DNA from: DASRLE01 sp963825315
GTDB lineage: Bacteria; Verrucomicrobiota; Verrucomicrobiia; Limisphaerales; Palsa-1400
NCBI GenBank assembly: GCA_963825315.1
Contig: CAWGST010000005.1
Coordinates: 558,001-622,000, forward strand
DNA length: 64,000 nt
Direction of reading: 5' to 3'
Shown here: positions 63,628 to 64,000 of the stretch, piece by piece
How the letters are laid out: each line of letters begins with the position of its first letter
Numbering within the stretch: position 1 is the stretch's first letter
The notes under the pieces: model-generated
The model's database searches: none
What the model saw: only the letters and a program-made list of their open reading frames with translations
Told to the model about the DNA's origin: nothing
Program-made: the position numbers and the translations under genes

Positions 63628-64000
63628 CTAAGCCAGTCCCCTGCCCCGCAACGCTTTGAGGCACCAGTCATATTCCGAGGTCAGTTGCCCGACCACGCTT
63701 CGGCTCTTCAATGCCGGCGGCATGACCTCCCAGGTGTAGGTTTCCATCTCCAAGTGAGAACACAGATGTGGGTCGGCTTGGAGAACATCCAAGACCCCGA
63801 GCAGGTGATCCGTCGTGTTGTCAAACCAGGCCACCGGCGGGCTGTGCAATGGAATGTGGAAATGAATGCGCCATTCCTCCGCCGGCGATTTCGGCGCGGC
63901 CAACGCCACATCCAGATCCTTGTGCCGAGTCAATTTGCCATCGGCGGCGCGGGAGACGACTTGGTGGAGATAAGTATCGTCGGCAAACGCGGCCAGCGCG
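63628..64000 (-). CDS. EboE-like metabolite traffic protein, C-terminal part (partial at right edge)
   Basis: Open to the right edge; the visible end encodes about 123 residues starting ALAAFADDTYLHQVVSRAADG and including HFHIPLHSPPVAWFDNTTDH and CSHLEMETYTWEVMPPALK. The FADDTYLHQVV, H-x-H-x-P and LE(M/V)ETYTW blocks fit the C-terminus of EboE, a TIM-barrel hydrolase-like protein. Upstream neighbour of the UbiA gene in one operon. The N-terminal two thirds lie outside the window. Confidence 0.7.
   Translation of the reverse strand, partial: ALAAFADDTYLHQVVSRAADGKLTRHKDLDVALAAPKSPAEEWRIHFHIPLHSPPVAWFDNTTDHLLGVLDVLQADPHLCSHLEMETYTWEVMPPALKSRSVVGQLTSEYDWCLKALRGRGLA

Overview
The window is most likely a chromosomal piece of a GC-rich member of the Verrucomicrobiota. 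This is inferred from an LL-diaminopimelate aminotransferase (dapL), secreted beta-repeat and BspA-type leucine-rich proteins with a verrucomicrobial-looking C-terminus, a DUF4175-type giant membrane protein, UbiA/EboE-like ebo genes at the right edge, and a large Cas12b whose N- and C-termini resemble Opitutaceae Cas12b as I remember them. No rRNA or tRNA gene was recognised.

Layout. 1-9 kb: end of a glycogen debranching enzyme, an MFS carrier, dtd, clpS with a companion gene, a RHH/PIN toxin-antitoxin pair, a ferredoxin-like aldo/keto reductase, and a tightly overlapping GNAT - rpe - phosphohexomutase - hypothetical run. 9-11.8 kb: first copy of a 1000-bp IS630 element and a gene-poor stretch with a DUF2283/DUF4258 pair. 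11.8-22 kb: a CobA-HemD fusion, secreted proteins, a gene-free island with a 149-bp MITE, an ABC ATPase with a membrane partner, and an orphan antitoxin. 22.5-32.5 kb: a leftward five-gene operon of circularly permuted ATP-grasp, alpha-E and transglutaminase-like proteins, including a 1945-residue fusion; this is a predicted peptide-ligase/amidoligase system. 32.7-46 kb: DUF486, a ParE-type TA pair, hisF, a four-gene DUF4175 operon with two tandem paralogous secreted proteins, a DedA-rhodanese fusion, rpsA and an LptF/G permease.

46.3-54.1 kb holds the most notable system: a compact type V-B CRISPR-Cas locus. It has a very large Cas12b (about 1424 residues if one extra base is ignored) with all three RuvC acidic residues, a Cas4-Cas1 fusion, a four-helix-bundle (S23-type) gene bracketed by short repeats, Cas2, a candidate tracrRNA whose anti-repeat I could pair with the repeat (21 Watson-Crick plus 3 G-U pairs), and a minimal array of three identical 36-nt repeats. 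The array is followed by a 27-bp perfect inverted repeat and a second, apparently identical IS630 copy. 55-64 kb: gene-poor DNA sharing an 87-bp element with the region downstream of the first IS630, then a sialate O-acetylesterase, a 2031-bp IS1634-like element, dapL, a flippase, a small basic Cys protein and two ebo-type genes.

Four ordinary genes (aldo/keto reductase, GNAT, CobA-HemD, Cas12b) each carry a single-base frameshift. Three of these lie in or beside homopolymer runs, so assembly indels are at least as likely as real gene decay.
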